Shown here piece after piece: positions 45,801 to 53,424 of a stretch of DNA of 64,000 nucleotides. Position 1 is the stretch's first letter. Each line of letters opens with the position of its first letter. Position numbers and translations under genes: made by a program. Below the pieces are notes generated by a model, which did no database searches, was not told the origin of the DNA, and was given only the letters and a program-made list of their open reading frames with translations. The stretch is from an uncultured Myxococcales bacterium (lineage in GTDB: Bacteria; Myxococcota_A; UBA9042): NCBI GenBank assembly GCA_903955385.1, contig CAJBNH010000122.1, positions 51,637 through 115,636 on the forward strand. The letters run 5' to 3'.

Positions 45801-48654
45801 CGACGGTGCAGTTGCCAGAGGGGACGTCCACGGCGTTGGTCTGCCACATGTACTCGTCGCCCATGTTCTTGACGCGCACCGTCCGCCACTCACGCCGCAA
45901 CAGCGTCGCCTGCATCTGCGAGCCTGCAACGGCCAGCCCGTTGGGGTCGACCGCAATCAGACGGACCGTCGTCGGCTCGTCCGCCCGCACCACACTCGAC
46001 GTCACGGAAACGCCAGCGGTCACGGCCGCGGGGTGCAACCACACGGTGCTGGTCGCCGACATCGGGCGACCGTTGGGGTCCTGCGCAACGGCCTCGACGT
46101 CCACCTTCAGCGGCCGATCCATCGCGACGTCCGTCTTGACCGGGAACAAGAACTGGCCCTGCGCGTCCAGCAGGCCCTTGCCGCCGTCGGCCAGGTAGTT
46201 GACGGCACCGGCGCCCAAGTCGTCCCAGGTCCGCATGCCGAACGAGAAACCGTCCCAGCCGGGGGGGCTGAAGTCTGCGGGCGATCCGTAAGCATTGAAC
46301 TCGACGGGAGCTCCGACCATTGGCCCGCCCGTGTAATAGCTGGCGCTGACCTTGCCGACGAGCTTGTCGCCCTTGGCGATCCACTTCGGCGTCAGCTCGA
46401 GGCTGGAGCGGAACTTGGGGGCGCGGTAGACGAGGGCGCGGAAGTAGGTCTCCGACGTCTCGCCGTCGAACACGGCGCGCACGGTGTACGACCCGTAAGC
46501 ACCGGTCGCCGGAACGACAGCGTCCGTGTGGAAGGTGCCCTGCGCCGATAGCGTCAGCGTCTTCTTGGACAGCTGCTTGTCGGCGGGGTCCATGACCGTG
46601 ACCTCTACCGTGCGGCCGGCCGCCGGCAGCGTCAGACCGGTCTTGGCCAGCGTGCGGACGATGCCCTTGAGGTGCGCGGTCTCGCCCAGACGGTAGACGT
46701 CCTTGTCCGTGAACAGAAATGCCCGGTGTCGCGGTGCAGGGTCGGCCGAGTACGGCACGCCGACGTCGACGCCCCAGTCGATGCGCGACGAGTCTTCCAG
46801 CGACAGAAACGCGAGGTCCGCGCCCTTGGTAGCGACCAGCACCGGCATGGTCCCCTTGTCTTCGGCCAGCGTGCCGGGACCTGTCGCAAGGCCGTCTGCG
46901 TTCGTCGTGCCCGTCCACATGACGCGCCCGCCAGAGCCCTGGATCTCCAACTGCACCCCCTCGACACCCTTTCCGGTGGCATAGGAGGTGATCCAGAAGA
47001 TGGACTCGCCGGCCGAGACCTTGGCGCCCAGATGCAGGTCGGTTACTTGGTAGATGCGCCGCATGACCTGAACTTCGTCATCGCGACCGGTCACTTGCGG
47101 GCTGGAAGACTCCACCACCACCAGGCCCGGCTTGTCGGCGCCGCCCAAGGCAGGGACGAGGTCGACGGCGCGACCTTGCGACACGTCGACGGCGTCATTG
47201 GCGACGGTCTTCAGCGTGTGCTCCCAGGTCAGGGGTGGCACAGGACGGGGCTCCTCGGACCAGGTATTGGCCAGCGCGCTGATCAGCGGCGACAGGTTCT
47301 CCTTGGACAGCTTGTGGGCCCGCACCGTCCAGCCATCGACGTTGCGCAGGGTGAATCCAATCTTGCGCGACTTTTCCCCGAGTTCGAGGACGGTGCCGGA
47401 GGTCTCGAGGTCGAGGCTTGAGGCGTAGTGGCCGACTTCAAACGAGAAGGTGTGCGGCTTGCCCAGCTTCTGTCCGAACGAATCCGTCATCGTCGCGGGC
47501 ACGGTCACGGTGTGCTTGCCGCCCGGCGTGAACGCGCCACTCAAGTTGCAGGACGAGCCCCAGCAGTTGATGCTGAAGTCCTTGACCATGGGGGTCATCG
47601 TCAACAGGTCCTTCTTGCCGAATCCTGCCGCCAGAGGCGTGGTGAATTCGACCTTGGCCAAGGCGTAGGAGTCGGGACGGCACGGTTCGTCGCAGCCCGA
47701 TGCCTTGACCTGGAACGGGCCGTGGACGGTGAAGGCGAAGCGGCTGACCTTCTCCGACAGGTCAGGCCCCTCCAGACTGCGAATCCCGGACTCGATGCGG
47801 ACTTCGACGCGCGCAGACAGCGGCAGCGGCGCCGTCGGCCCCACCAAGACCACCCGGCCCGACCACCCCGCCAGCTCCACCGGCGAGGGCGCCGGCACCG
47901 GCATCCACGGGTATGCGCCCGCGGCCGACTTCGCCTTCTCGATCAGCGCCAACTCCAAGGACTTGCCGGAGGCGACCTGAGACTTGACGGGCACCGCGGT
48001 GCCGTCAGGCAGCATCAGTCGGACGGCCTTGGTCACGCTCTCCGGGGCGATGCGCTGGTCGAAGTACAGGAAGATGGTCGGGTCGGTCGGCTGCGACTCC
48101 GCACCCTCGGCCGGACTCGAAGCGACCAGCGACGGTGGAGCCGTCTTGAACGAAAACGTGTAGGGCTGCGCGAGCTTGCGACCCGCGACCGACACAAGCT
48201 CGGTGCCAAGGGTCACCTTCCAGGTCGTCGCACCCGGGAACGTCGGCTGCACGGTCGCCAGCGGCACGTCCGTGGTCGGGTAGAACGCGAGCGTGTCGGT
48301 GCTGATCCACTGCAAACGCAACGGCACGGCGGGCTCGAGCGTGAACCCGGCCAACGTCGCGGGGGTGTTCAGCGCGGTCACGGGCACCATGGGCTCGCTG
48401 AAACCGATGGCCCCCATCGCCACCCCCGACACGAGGTCGCGGGGCATGGAGAACGTGATCTTCAGCTCGGACGGCGTCTTGGCAGCGGCCAGCGGCGCCA
48501 GAGGTGGCGCGATGTCCGTCAGCGGCTTGTTCCCCACGGATTCGGCCGCGGCCTTGCCCTTCTTGGGCGGGCCCTCCCCTTCGCACGCCACCAGCGAGGT
48601 CGCGAGGAGGGCGAGGAGGGCAAGGACCGAGGTGGAGCGAGGCGAGCGGCTCAT
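42883..48654 (-). CDS. Bacterial alpha-2-macroglobulin lipoprotein
   Basis: The 1923-aa protein is a lipoprotein (LVACEGE) of the YfhM/ECAM type. Macroglobulin-like beta-sandwich domains run through the first ~1200 residues. The thioester Cys is present: residue 1435 in YPYGCTEQVASQ, in the helical thioester domain. A protease bait region lies upstream. It probably traps invading proteases and anchors to the envelope, protecting the cell wall; pairing with PBP1C supports a repair or defence role in the periplasm. The family length (about 1650-1950) matches. Confidence 0.93.
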   Translation of the reverse strand: MSRSPRSTSVLALLALLATSLVACEGEGPPKKGKAAAESVGNKPLTDIAPPLAPLAAAKTPSELKITFSMPRDLVSGVAMGAIGFSEPMVPVTALNTPATLAGFTLEPAVPLRLQWISTDTLAFYPTTDVPLATVQPTFPGATTWKVTLGTELVSVAGRKLAQPYTFSFKTAPPSLVASSPAEGAESQPTDPTIFLYFDQRIAPESVTKAVRLMLPDGTAVPVKSQVASGKSLELALIEKAKSAAGAYPWMPVPAPSPVELAGWSGRVVLVGPTAPLPLSARVEVRIESGIRSLEGPDLSEKVSRFAFTVHGPFQVKASGCDEPCRPDSYALAKVEFTTPLAAGFGKKDLLTMTPMVKDFSINCWGSSCNLSGAFTPGGKHTVTVPATMTDSFGQKLGKPHTFSFEVGHYASSLDLETSGTVLELGEKSRKIGFTLRNVDGWTVRAHKLSKENLSPLISALANTWSEEPRPVPPLTWEHTLKTVANDAVDVSQGRAVDLVPALGGADKPGLVVVESSSPQVTGRDDEVQVMRRIYQVTDLHLGAKVSAGESIFWITSYATGKGVEGVQLEIQGSGGRVMWTGTTNADGLATGPGTLAEDKGTMPVLVATKGADLAFLSLEDSSRIDWGVDVGVPYSADPAPRHRAFLFTDKDVYRLGETAHLKGIVRTLAKTGLTLPAAGRTVEVTVMDPADKQLSKKTLTLSAQGTFHTDAVVPATGAYGSYTVRAVFDGETSETYFRALVYRAPKFRSSLELTPKWIAKGDKLVGKVSASYYTGGPMVGAPVEFNAYGSPADFSPPGWDGFSFGMRTWDDLGAGAVNYLADGGKGLLDAQGQFLFPVKTDVAMDRPLKVDVEAVAQDPNGRPMSATSTVWLHPAAVTAGVSVTSSVVRADEPTTVRLIAVDPNGLAVAGSQMQATLLRREWRTVRVKNMGDEYMWQTNAVDVPSGNCTVASAAEPVACTLTPAASGYHILVVTAKDKQGRTSKSSLGLWAYGKGEVTWNPNDEEGLLIADKKTYRIGETAKILVKNPVPGSKAIVTEERDGILRSRLVTLGDSATTLEIPIEARHQPNFFVSVLAFAPRRTAGVAASKDTGAPSIRLGYVEIAVDSSDRKLQVEVKPSSARAKPGQAMEVVVQVKNAVGQPRPSEVTVFAVDEGVLALTGRTTPDPMAYLYAPVALGVRNYATIDELVRNPVDEDKGETGGGGGEAGGEYRSKFRDVAFWEGALQTDSNGRAIAKFTLPDNLTTYRIMAVAIDGPTDFGNGEATLQVDKPLMLLTSVPNTARVGDQFEAALTVRNTTDKGVSGQLALGTEGALAVVGAAQQALELKAGESREFTFRVHARVAGSGTLFFKATPGPQGPADAADAVQETVMVVDPKPLEAVATYGIAQTTRDEAFAKATGIEGQAGGLHITTSATGAVGLEQGIEALIAYPYGCTEQVASQLLALLYVEQFNKQFKMFPQRAATVHGHAEAAVAKLMAVRRDGGFALWPDETVADAPATAWALMVLHDASQRGYAVDPAVFQGGATWLRGKLASDQRSQYGSTIAFDAMRALMLAALSTVGQPAAGYLDELYGKRATLPPSAALLLAQALLAGDGARGAARAAEMLDELTKKLHVDGETSHLAEPAGDDLLELWPSEVRTNAMLLNLMVQVDPGHPLAMRVGRWLIAHKNGDPFSSTQDNAWALKGLARWFSASERQEPDFAWGVFLGDKRLATGAWQQRTLDVANTFVPQADLPGGLVRLQFQKKGTGALYYGVRYEYAPTAISQVAKNAGFFVSRSVNLASGVQAGTLKRGDPVLVTLYVLADAARPYVAIVDRLPAGLEPVDFDLATGSRGIERQFANLGDQLLSKVAQVQSSTSASSGQLAGNEVRFFVNRMPQGLHVFTYVARAAVRGQFTAPGAKAEAMYRPEVFGTSAPTTLTIE

Positions 48655-48903
48655 GGAAGACCCCTACGGCAGCGGTGGCTTGGGCGATCTGGAGAACGGG
48701 CGCGCGGATTGGGCCTGGCGCGCGGCAGGCTGGCAGGCGGAGAACGCAGCACAACGCGGGCGATTCACGCCGACTGAACCGGGACTGGAAGTCTAGGCCC
48801 GGACGCTCTGCAGGACCAGAGATCCGTGCGGATTCTCGGCTCGAACAGGCGCTGTCAGGGACCCCGGCTTGCCTCGCCCGACCCGCTGGCGCACCATGCT
48901 GCG

Positions 48904-51339
48904 GTGCCTCGCCGACACCCCAACCAGCCCGACCTTTTTGCCGCCATGGGCCTCGCCGATTCCCCGGCGGAGGCTCCCGCCGCCGATTGTTCGAAGCCCG
49001 TGGCGCCCGTCACCCGAGCCAAGTCCGCGCGGCGTCGTGGTTCTCCCGCCGCGGGTCCCGAGACGGCCGCAGGTGGCCGCTTTCGGCTGGCGGTCGAGGT
49101 CGCGGTCGCCAGTCAAACCGAGCTGCTGACCTACGGCGTGCCGACGGCGCTGGAGCCGCTGGCCGTTGCCGGGCGCCGAGTGACCGTGCCTCTGCGCGGC
49201 AAGCTGGCCGTGGGTTTTGTGCGCGCCTGCCGACCGGTGGGCGAAATCTCTTTCGATCCCAACAAGCTGCGACCTCTGGTGGCGTGCGGTGACGAACTTG
49301 TGCCGCCCGATTTGCTCGTTTGCCTGGACTTTGTCGCGCGGTATTACCACGCCCCAGCCGGTGCGGCTGCGCGATTGGCCCTGCCTGCACCGATGCGCCA
49401 CACCGGCGTGGATGGTGACGACGCGCCAGAGCGGCTGCAGTGGCTGGTCCAGGCGACGGGCAAGCGCCCTTGGCCGCACGACTTGTCCAAACCCGAGGCG
49501 CGCATCCTGCAGCGCATCGAGGCGGCGGGGTCGCTGACCACGGCAGAGCTGCGACGCGGCAGCCTGAACGACAAAGAGGGCGCGGGCGGCAAGGCGATGG
49601 TGGCGCCCCAGTCGTTGCTGGAGGGACTGGCCGACCGGGGCCTGGTGGTGCTGAAGCAGGAGCGGATCCTGCGTGATCCCTTGGGGATGCGGCGTCCGGT
49701 GGCCGCGGACATGCCGCCGACGCTGCATCCGGAACAGCGTCAGGCCCTCGAACGGTTGTCCGCTGACCTGCACGCACGGCACTACGCAGGCCACTTGCTG
49801 CGGGGCGTCACGGGCTCGGGCAAGACCGAGATTTACCTGCACTTGATCGTTCAGGCGCTGGAGCAGGGCCGCGGTGCCATCGTGCTGGTGCCTGAGATCG
49901 CGCTGACCCCGCAGCTGGTCGAGCGTTTTCGCGCTCGGCTGGGCGACCGCGTGGCCGCGCTGCACTCTGGCCTGACCGAAGGCGAGCGCTACGACCAGAC
50001 GACGCAGATTGCGTTGGGGCAGCGGCGTGTGGTGATCGGCCCGCGGTCGGCGTTGTTCGCCCCGGTGGCCGACCTGGGTGTCCTGGTGGTCGACGAGTGC
50101 CACGACGGCTCCTTCAAGCAGAACACGGGGTTGCGCTACCACGCCCGCGACGTGGCGCTCGTGCGCGCGCGCGCCGCCGGGGCGGTGTGCGTGCTGGGTT
50201 CGGCGACTCCAGGGTGTGAGGAGATGGCGCTGGTCGCCGCGGGCAGGCTGACGCTGTCGGACCTGACCCACCGCGCGGTTGCGACGGCCATGCCCGACAC
50301 GCGGCTGGTCGACTTGCGGGGCTGTGAGCGTCTGCCCGACCCGGAGGGGATGCGCCCGTCGCTGGTGTCGGTCGAGCTGGCACAGGCCGTCGCCGACACC
50401 GTCGCCCGCGGCAACCAGGTGATCCTGCTGCATAACCGTCGTGGCTTCGCGACGTCGATGATCTGCCAGAGCTGCGGTCAGGCCGTCGAGTGCCCTGACT
50501 GCGCGCTGTCGCTGACGTGGCACCGCGGGCAGGGGCGACTGCGCTGTCACGTGTGCGACTACAGCGCGCCGACCGACATCAGCTGTCCGACCTGCCATGG
50601 CCGCAATCTGCTGGGGGTCGGCGCCGGGACTGAGCGGGTCGAGCAGACCCTGCACGCCTTCAACCCCGCATGGCGCATCGCCCGCTTCGACCGCGACACG
50701 GCCAGCGGCCAGCGCCTGCTCGACACCCTGGATCGCTTCAAACGGGGCGAGATCGACGTGCTGGTCGGTACCCAGATGTTGGCGAAAGGACACGACTTTC
50801 CTGCCGTGACGCTGGTGGGCGTGCTGCTGGCAGAGACCGGGCTGCGCGTGCCGGACTTTCGTGCGTCAGAGCGGACCTTTCAACTGCTGACCCAAGTGGC
50901 GGGGCGGGCAGGGCGCGGCGACCGTCCCGGGCGCGTGCTGATCCAGACCTACTGTCCGGAGCACCCCGCGATCCAGGCGGCACTGCACCACGATCACCAA
51001 GCGTTCTGCGACGCTGAGCTAGCGTGGCGAGAACGCACCGGCTATCCGCCCTATCAGTTTCTGGCGCTGCTGGAGGCCCGACACTCAGACCCCGACCGCC
51101 CGTACCAGGCCCTGCAGATCGCCTGCGATGTGCTGCGTCAGTGGGGCGCCGAGGTGCGTGGCCCGGTGCAGGCTGGCCTGGCCAAGGTGCGGGGCGTCCA
51201 TCGCGTGCACGCCCTCATCCGCTCGGCCGACCGCCGCGCGCTGCACCACTGGCTGGACCGGCTGGAGCGCGAGATCCGACCGCTGCTGCCCACAGGGGTC
51301 GAGCTGCTGGTGGACGTGGACCCGCACGCCCTTGCGTAA
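48904..51339 (+). CDS. priA: Primosomal replication restart helicase PriA
   Basis: The 811-aa (approximate) helicase restarts stalled replication forks. It has a 3'-end-binding domain, then Walker A GVTGSGKTEIY, DExH box as DECHDGSF (Cys in place of the usual Glu), and a Zn-binding CQSCGQAVECPDC and CHVCDYSAPTDISCPTC block. It is divergent from the alpha-2-macroglobulin gene. The start is uncertain: GTG at 48904 (VPRRHPNQPDLF) is my choice; an in-frame start at 48826 would add 26 residues. The residues before about 80 are not conserved in the family. Confidence 0.9.
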   Translation: MPRRHPNQPDLFAAMGLADSPAEAPAADCSKPVAPVTRAKSARRRGSPAAGPETAAGGRFRLAVEVAVASQTELLTYGVPTALEPLAVAGRRVTVPLRGKLAVGFVRACRPVGEISFDPNKLRPLVACGDELVPPDLLVCLDFVARYYHAPAGAAARLALPAPMRHTGVDGDDAPERLQWLVQATGKRPWPHDLSKPEARILQRIEAAGSLTTAELRRGSLNDKEGAGGKAMVAPQSLLEGLADRGLVVLKQERILRDPLGMRRPVAADMPPTLHPEQRQALERLSADLHARHYAGHLLRGVTGSGKTEIYLHLIVQALEQGRGAIVLVPEIALTPQLVERFRARLGDRVAALHSGLTEGERYDQTTQIALGQRRVVIGPRSALFAPVADLGVLVVDECHDGSFKQNTGLRYHARDVALVRARAAGAVCVLGSATPGCEEMALVAAGRLTLSDLTHRAVATAMPDTRLVDLRGCERLPDPEGMRPSLVSVELAQAVADTVARGNQVILLHNRRGFATSMICQSCGQAVECPDCALSLTWHRGQGRLRCHVCDYSAPTDISCPTCHGRNLLGVGAGTERVEQTLHAFNPAWRIARFDRDTASGQRLLDTLDRFKRGEIDVLVGTQMLAKGHDFPAVTLVGVLLAETGLRVPDFRASERTFQLLTQVAGRAGRGDRPGRVLIQTYCPEHPAIQAALHHDHQAFCDAELAWRERTGYPPYQFLALLEARHSDPDRPYQALQIACDVLRQWGAEVRGPVQAGLAKVRGVHRVHALIRSADRRALHHWLDRLEREIRPLLPTGVELLVDVDPHALA

Positions 51340-51384
51340 CAGGTCAAGCAATGCGCGGAGTTTGGGGACGCGCCGGGTGGGCCG

Positions 51385-53412
51385 CTACTGCTGCAGCGTG
51401 GCGTAGAACGTGCTCTTGATGGCCGTGGGGTTGCCGCCGATGGTGACGGTCATGTCCCAGGTGCAAGGCGATGTCTTCATGCCCAAGCTGTCGATCTGCT
51501 GGTCGTCATTGACCTCGAAGATCGCACACTTGTCGGTCGCCAGCAGCAGGCCGGAGTTCTTGCTCGGGTCGCCGCTCTCGACGTCGAGGCTGATGAGCTG
51601 GTCCTCCAGGAACTTGACGCCCACCGTGATCATCATCTCGCAAGCGCCGGTCAGCGTGCTCTGGGGCAGCAACGTGGTCTTCTTGTAGATCGACGCGGCA
51701 AACTCCTCGCAGCACGTGTCCTTGATCAGACAGGCCTTTCCGGCCAGCAGGCTCTTGATCAGCTCCTCGTACGTGTCGATCTTGACCGTGGGGTACTTCG
51801 GGTCATTGGTCAGCGTCGGCAGCACCACGTTCTTGAGCAGGTGGTTGACCAGTGCGCCCCACTTGATCGTCAGTCCGTGCAGGCCGATCTTGATCTCGCT
51901 CTTCAGGCCGTCGCGCCACAAGTCGAACTGCCCCACGATGTTGCCGCCGTTGCCGAACGCGCCCAAGTTCAGCTCGTCCTTGCCGCACGCCTCGTCCTTG
52001 GGGTCACACGCCTTGCCCAGCGTCCACTTGTAGATGACCTTGGTCCACTCTTCGCGCGTGAATTCTTTGGCAAGGAATCCAGTGTTGTCAGGCTCTTGCT
52101 TGAGTTCGATGGTGCCGACCATCTCCATGTTCTGCAGGATCTCAGCCACATCGCCGCCCGCGTTCAGACCGGTCTTGACGCTGTCGGGCAGGAACGACAA
52201 CAGAATCCCGTCCAGGAACTTGACGATGATGCCGCCGAACGGCTGCGCCAAGTTGTTGATGCTCGGGTTCTTGGGGTCGTCAAAGATGTTCTTGCACAGC
52301 GAGTCCAGGCTGCTGCCGCCCAGCTTGCACACCAGACTCAGCAAGCCAGCAACCGGGTCCTGCACGATGTCCAGGATCGCCGTGATCACGTTTTCCACGG
52401 GGTCGGGCAGGATGCTGACCAGATTGATGAAGGTGTGCAGGTCGTAGGTGCCGGCCAGCCGCGGCGGGATGTCGCTCACGTCGATGTAGACCGAGTCGCC
52501 TTCCAGCGTCTTGGTGACCGCGTTCCACGTCACCGTTGCACCTGTGTCGATGCACCCGCCGGCCAGCGGAGGACTGCCGGACTTCAACGCCGCGATGCCG
52601 ATGACGGTGAACTTCACCTCGCCGCCCTGCTGCTGCACCCAGGTCGGGAAATTGGTGTAGGTGGGGCTCCAGGGCTTGTCCCACTTCAGGGCGGGCGGGC
52701 TCTCCCACGCCGCTGTGGGCAGGGCGCCGCCCAAGTCGATGCTCTTGCACGCCGGTTCGCCAGCCTTTTGGGTGGTCAGGCGCACCTTGACCACCCCGAA
52801 CTCACTGATGAACTTGGCGCCCGCATAGTGCAGCGTCACTGAGAACGGCCCCTTGGCCTTGCTGGCCACATGGATCTCGAACTCGAGCGTACCGGCCTCT
52901 GGGTCGTCGGGCACCTTGGCCACCACCGTAAACGTTCCTTGGGCGGGGCCGACCTTGATGTCGGCAGAGGCCTTGCCGTCCCCATCGGTGGGGACGTTGT
53001 TCGCCTGCAGATCGCCCAGGGTGGTCTGCGGATCAGCCAGCGAGAACTCGACGATGGCGCCCTCGACCGGCACGCCGCCCTTGAGGTACTTCACGGGCAG
53101 CGGACGCAGGCCGTTCTGGTTGACCAGCAACGCACACGCGGTCTCGCACTTGCCGCCGAAGTCGTCGTTGACGATAGCGTATTGCAGCTGCCCCTTCGCC
53201 GTAGGGTCGACGTCCTGGGCGACGCTGCCGTCGTCCTGGGTCTCCGCCGCGGCGTCCTTGCCTGCGTCGGCGTCGCCGAACTGGTAGGGGTTCGTGTCCT
53301 GCAAGGCGTCGGCGAACATATAGCCGCCGCCCGTCACCGTGTCGCTGCATCCGGCCGTCAGCCACAGCCCCGCCAGCGCCCAGAGACTCCACCCACCGCG
53401 GTTGCGCATCAT
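51385..53412 (-). CDS. Large surface lipoprotein with Ig-like domain
   Basis: The 675-aa protein has a signal ending LWLTAGCS and an Asp/Ala-rich acidic tether (about 36-70, DADAGKDAAAETQDDG). A region of about 100-200 residues (VKYLKGGVPVEGAIVEFSLADP, GKASADIKVGPAQGTFTVVAKV) looks like a bacterial Ig-like domain. The rest, about 470 residues, has paired Cys and no recognised family. I expect it at the outer surface. It lies 12 bases downstream of the previous propeller lipoprotein, so it is co-transcribed. A GGGAG precedes the ATG. Confidence 0.7.
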   Translation of the reverse strand: MMRNRGGWSLWALAGLWLTAGCSDTVTGGGYMFADALQDTNPYQFGDADAGKDAAAETQDDGSVAQDVDPTAKGQLQYAIVNDDFGGKCETACALLVNQNGLRPLPVKYLKGGVPVEGAIVEFSLADPQTTLGDLQANNVPTDGDGKASADIKVGPAQGTFTVVAKVPDDPEAGTLEFEIHVASKAKGPFSVTLHYAGAKFISEFGVVKVRLTTQKAGEPACKSIDLGGALPTAAWESPPALKWDKPWSPTYTNFPTWVQQQGGEVKFTVIGIAALKSGSPPLAGGCIDTGATVTWNAVTKTLEGDSVYIDVSDIPPRLAGTYDLHTFINLVSILPDPVENVITAILDIVQDPVAGLLSLVCKLGGSSLDSLCKNIFDDPKNPSINNLAQPFGGIIVKFLDGILLSFLPDSVKTGLNAGGDVAEILQNMEMVGTIELKQEPDNTGFLAKEFTREEWTKVIYKWTLGKACDPKDEACGKDELNLGAFGNGGNIVGQFDLWRDGLKSEIKIGLHGLTIKWGALVNHLLKNVVLPTLTNDPKYPTVKIDTYEELIKSLLAGKACLIKDTCCEEFAASIYKKTTLLPQSTLTGACEMMITVGVKFLEDQLISLDVESGDPSKNSGLLLATDKCAIFEVNDDQQIDSLGMKTSPCTWDMTVTIGGNPTAIKSTFYATLQQ

Positions 53413-53424
53413 GAATCGTCTCCC

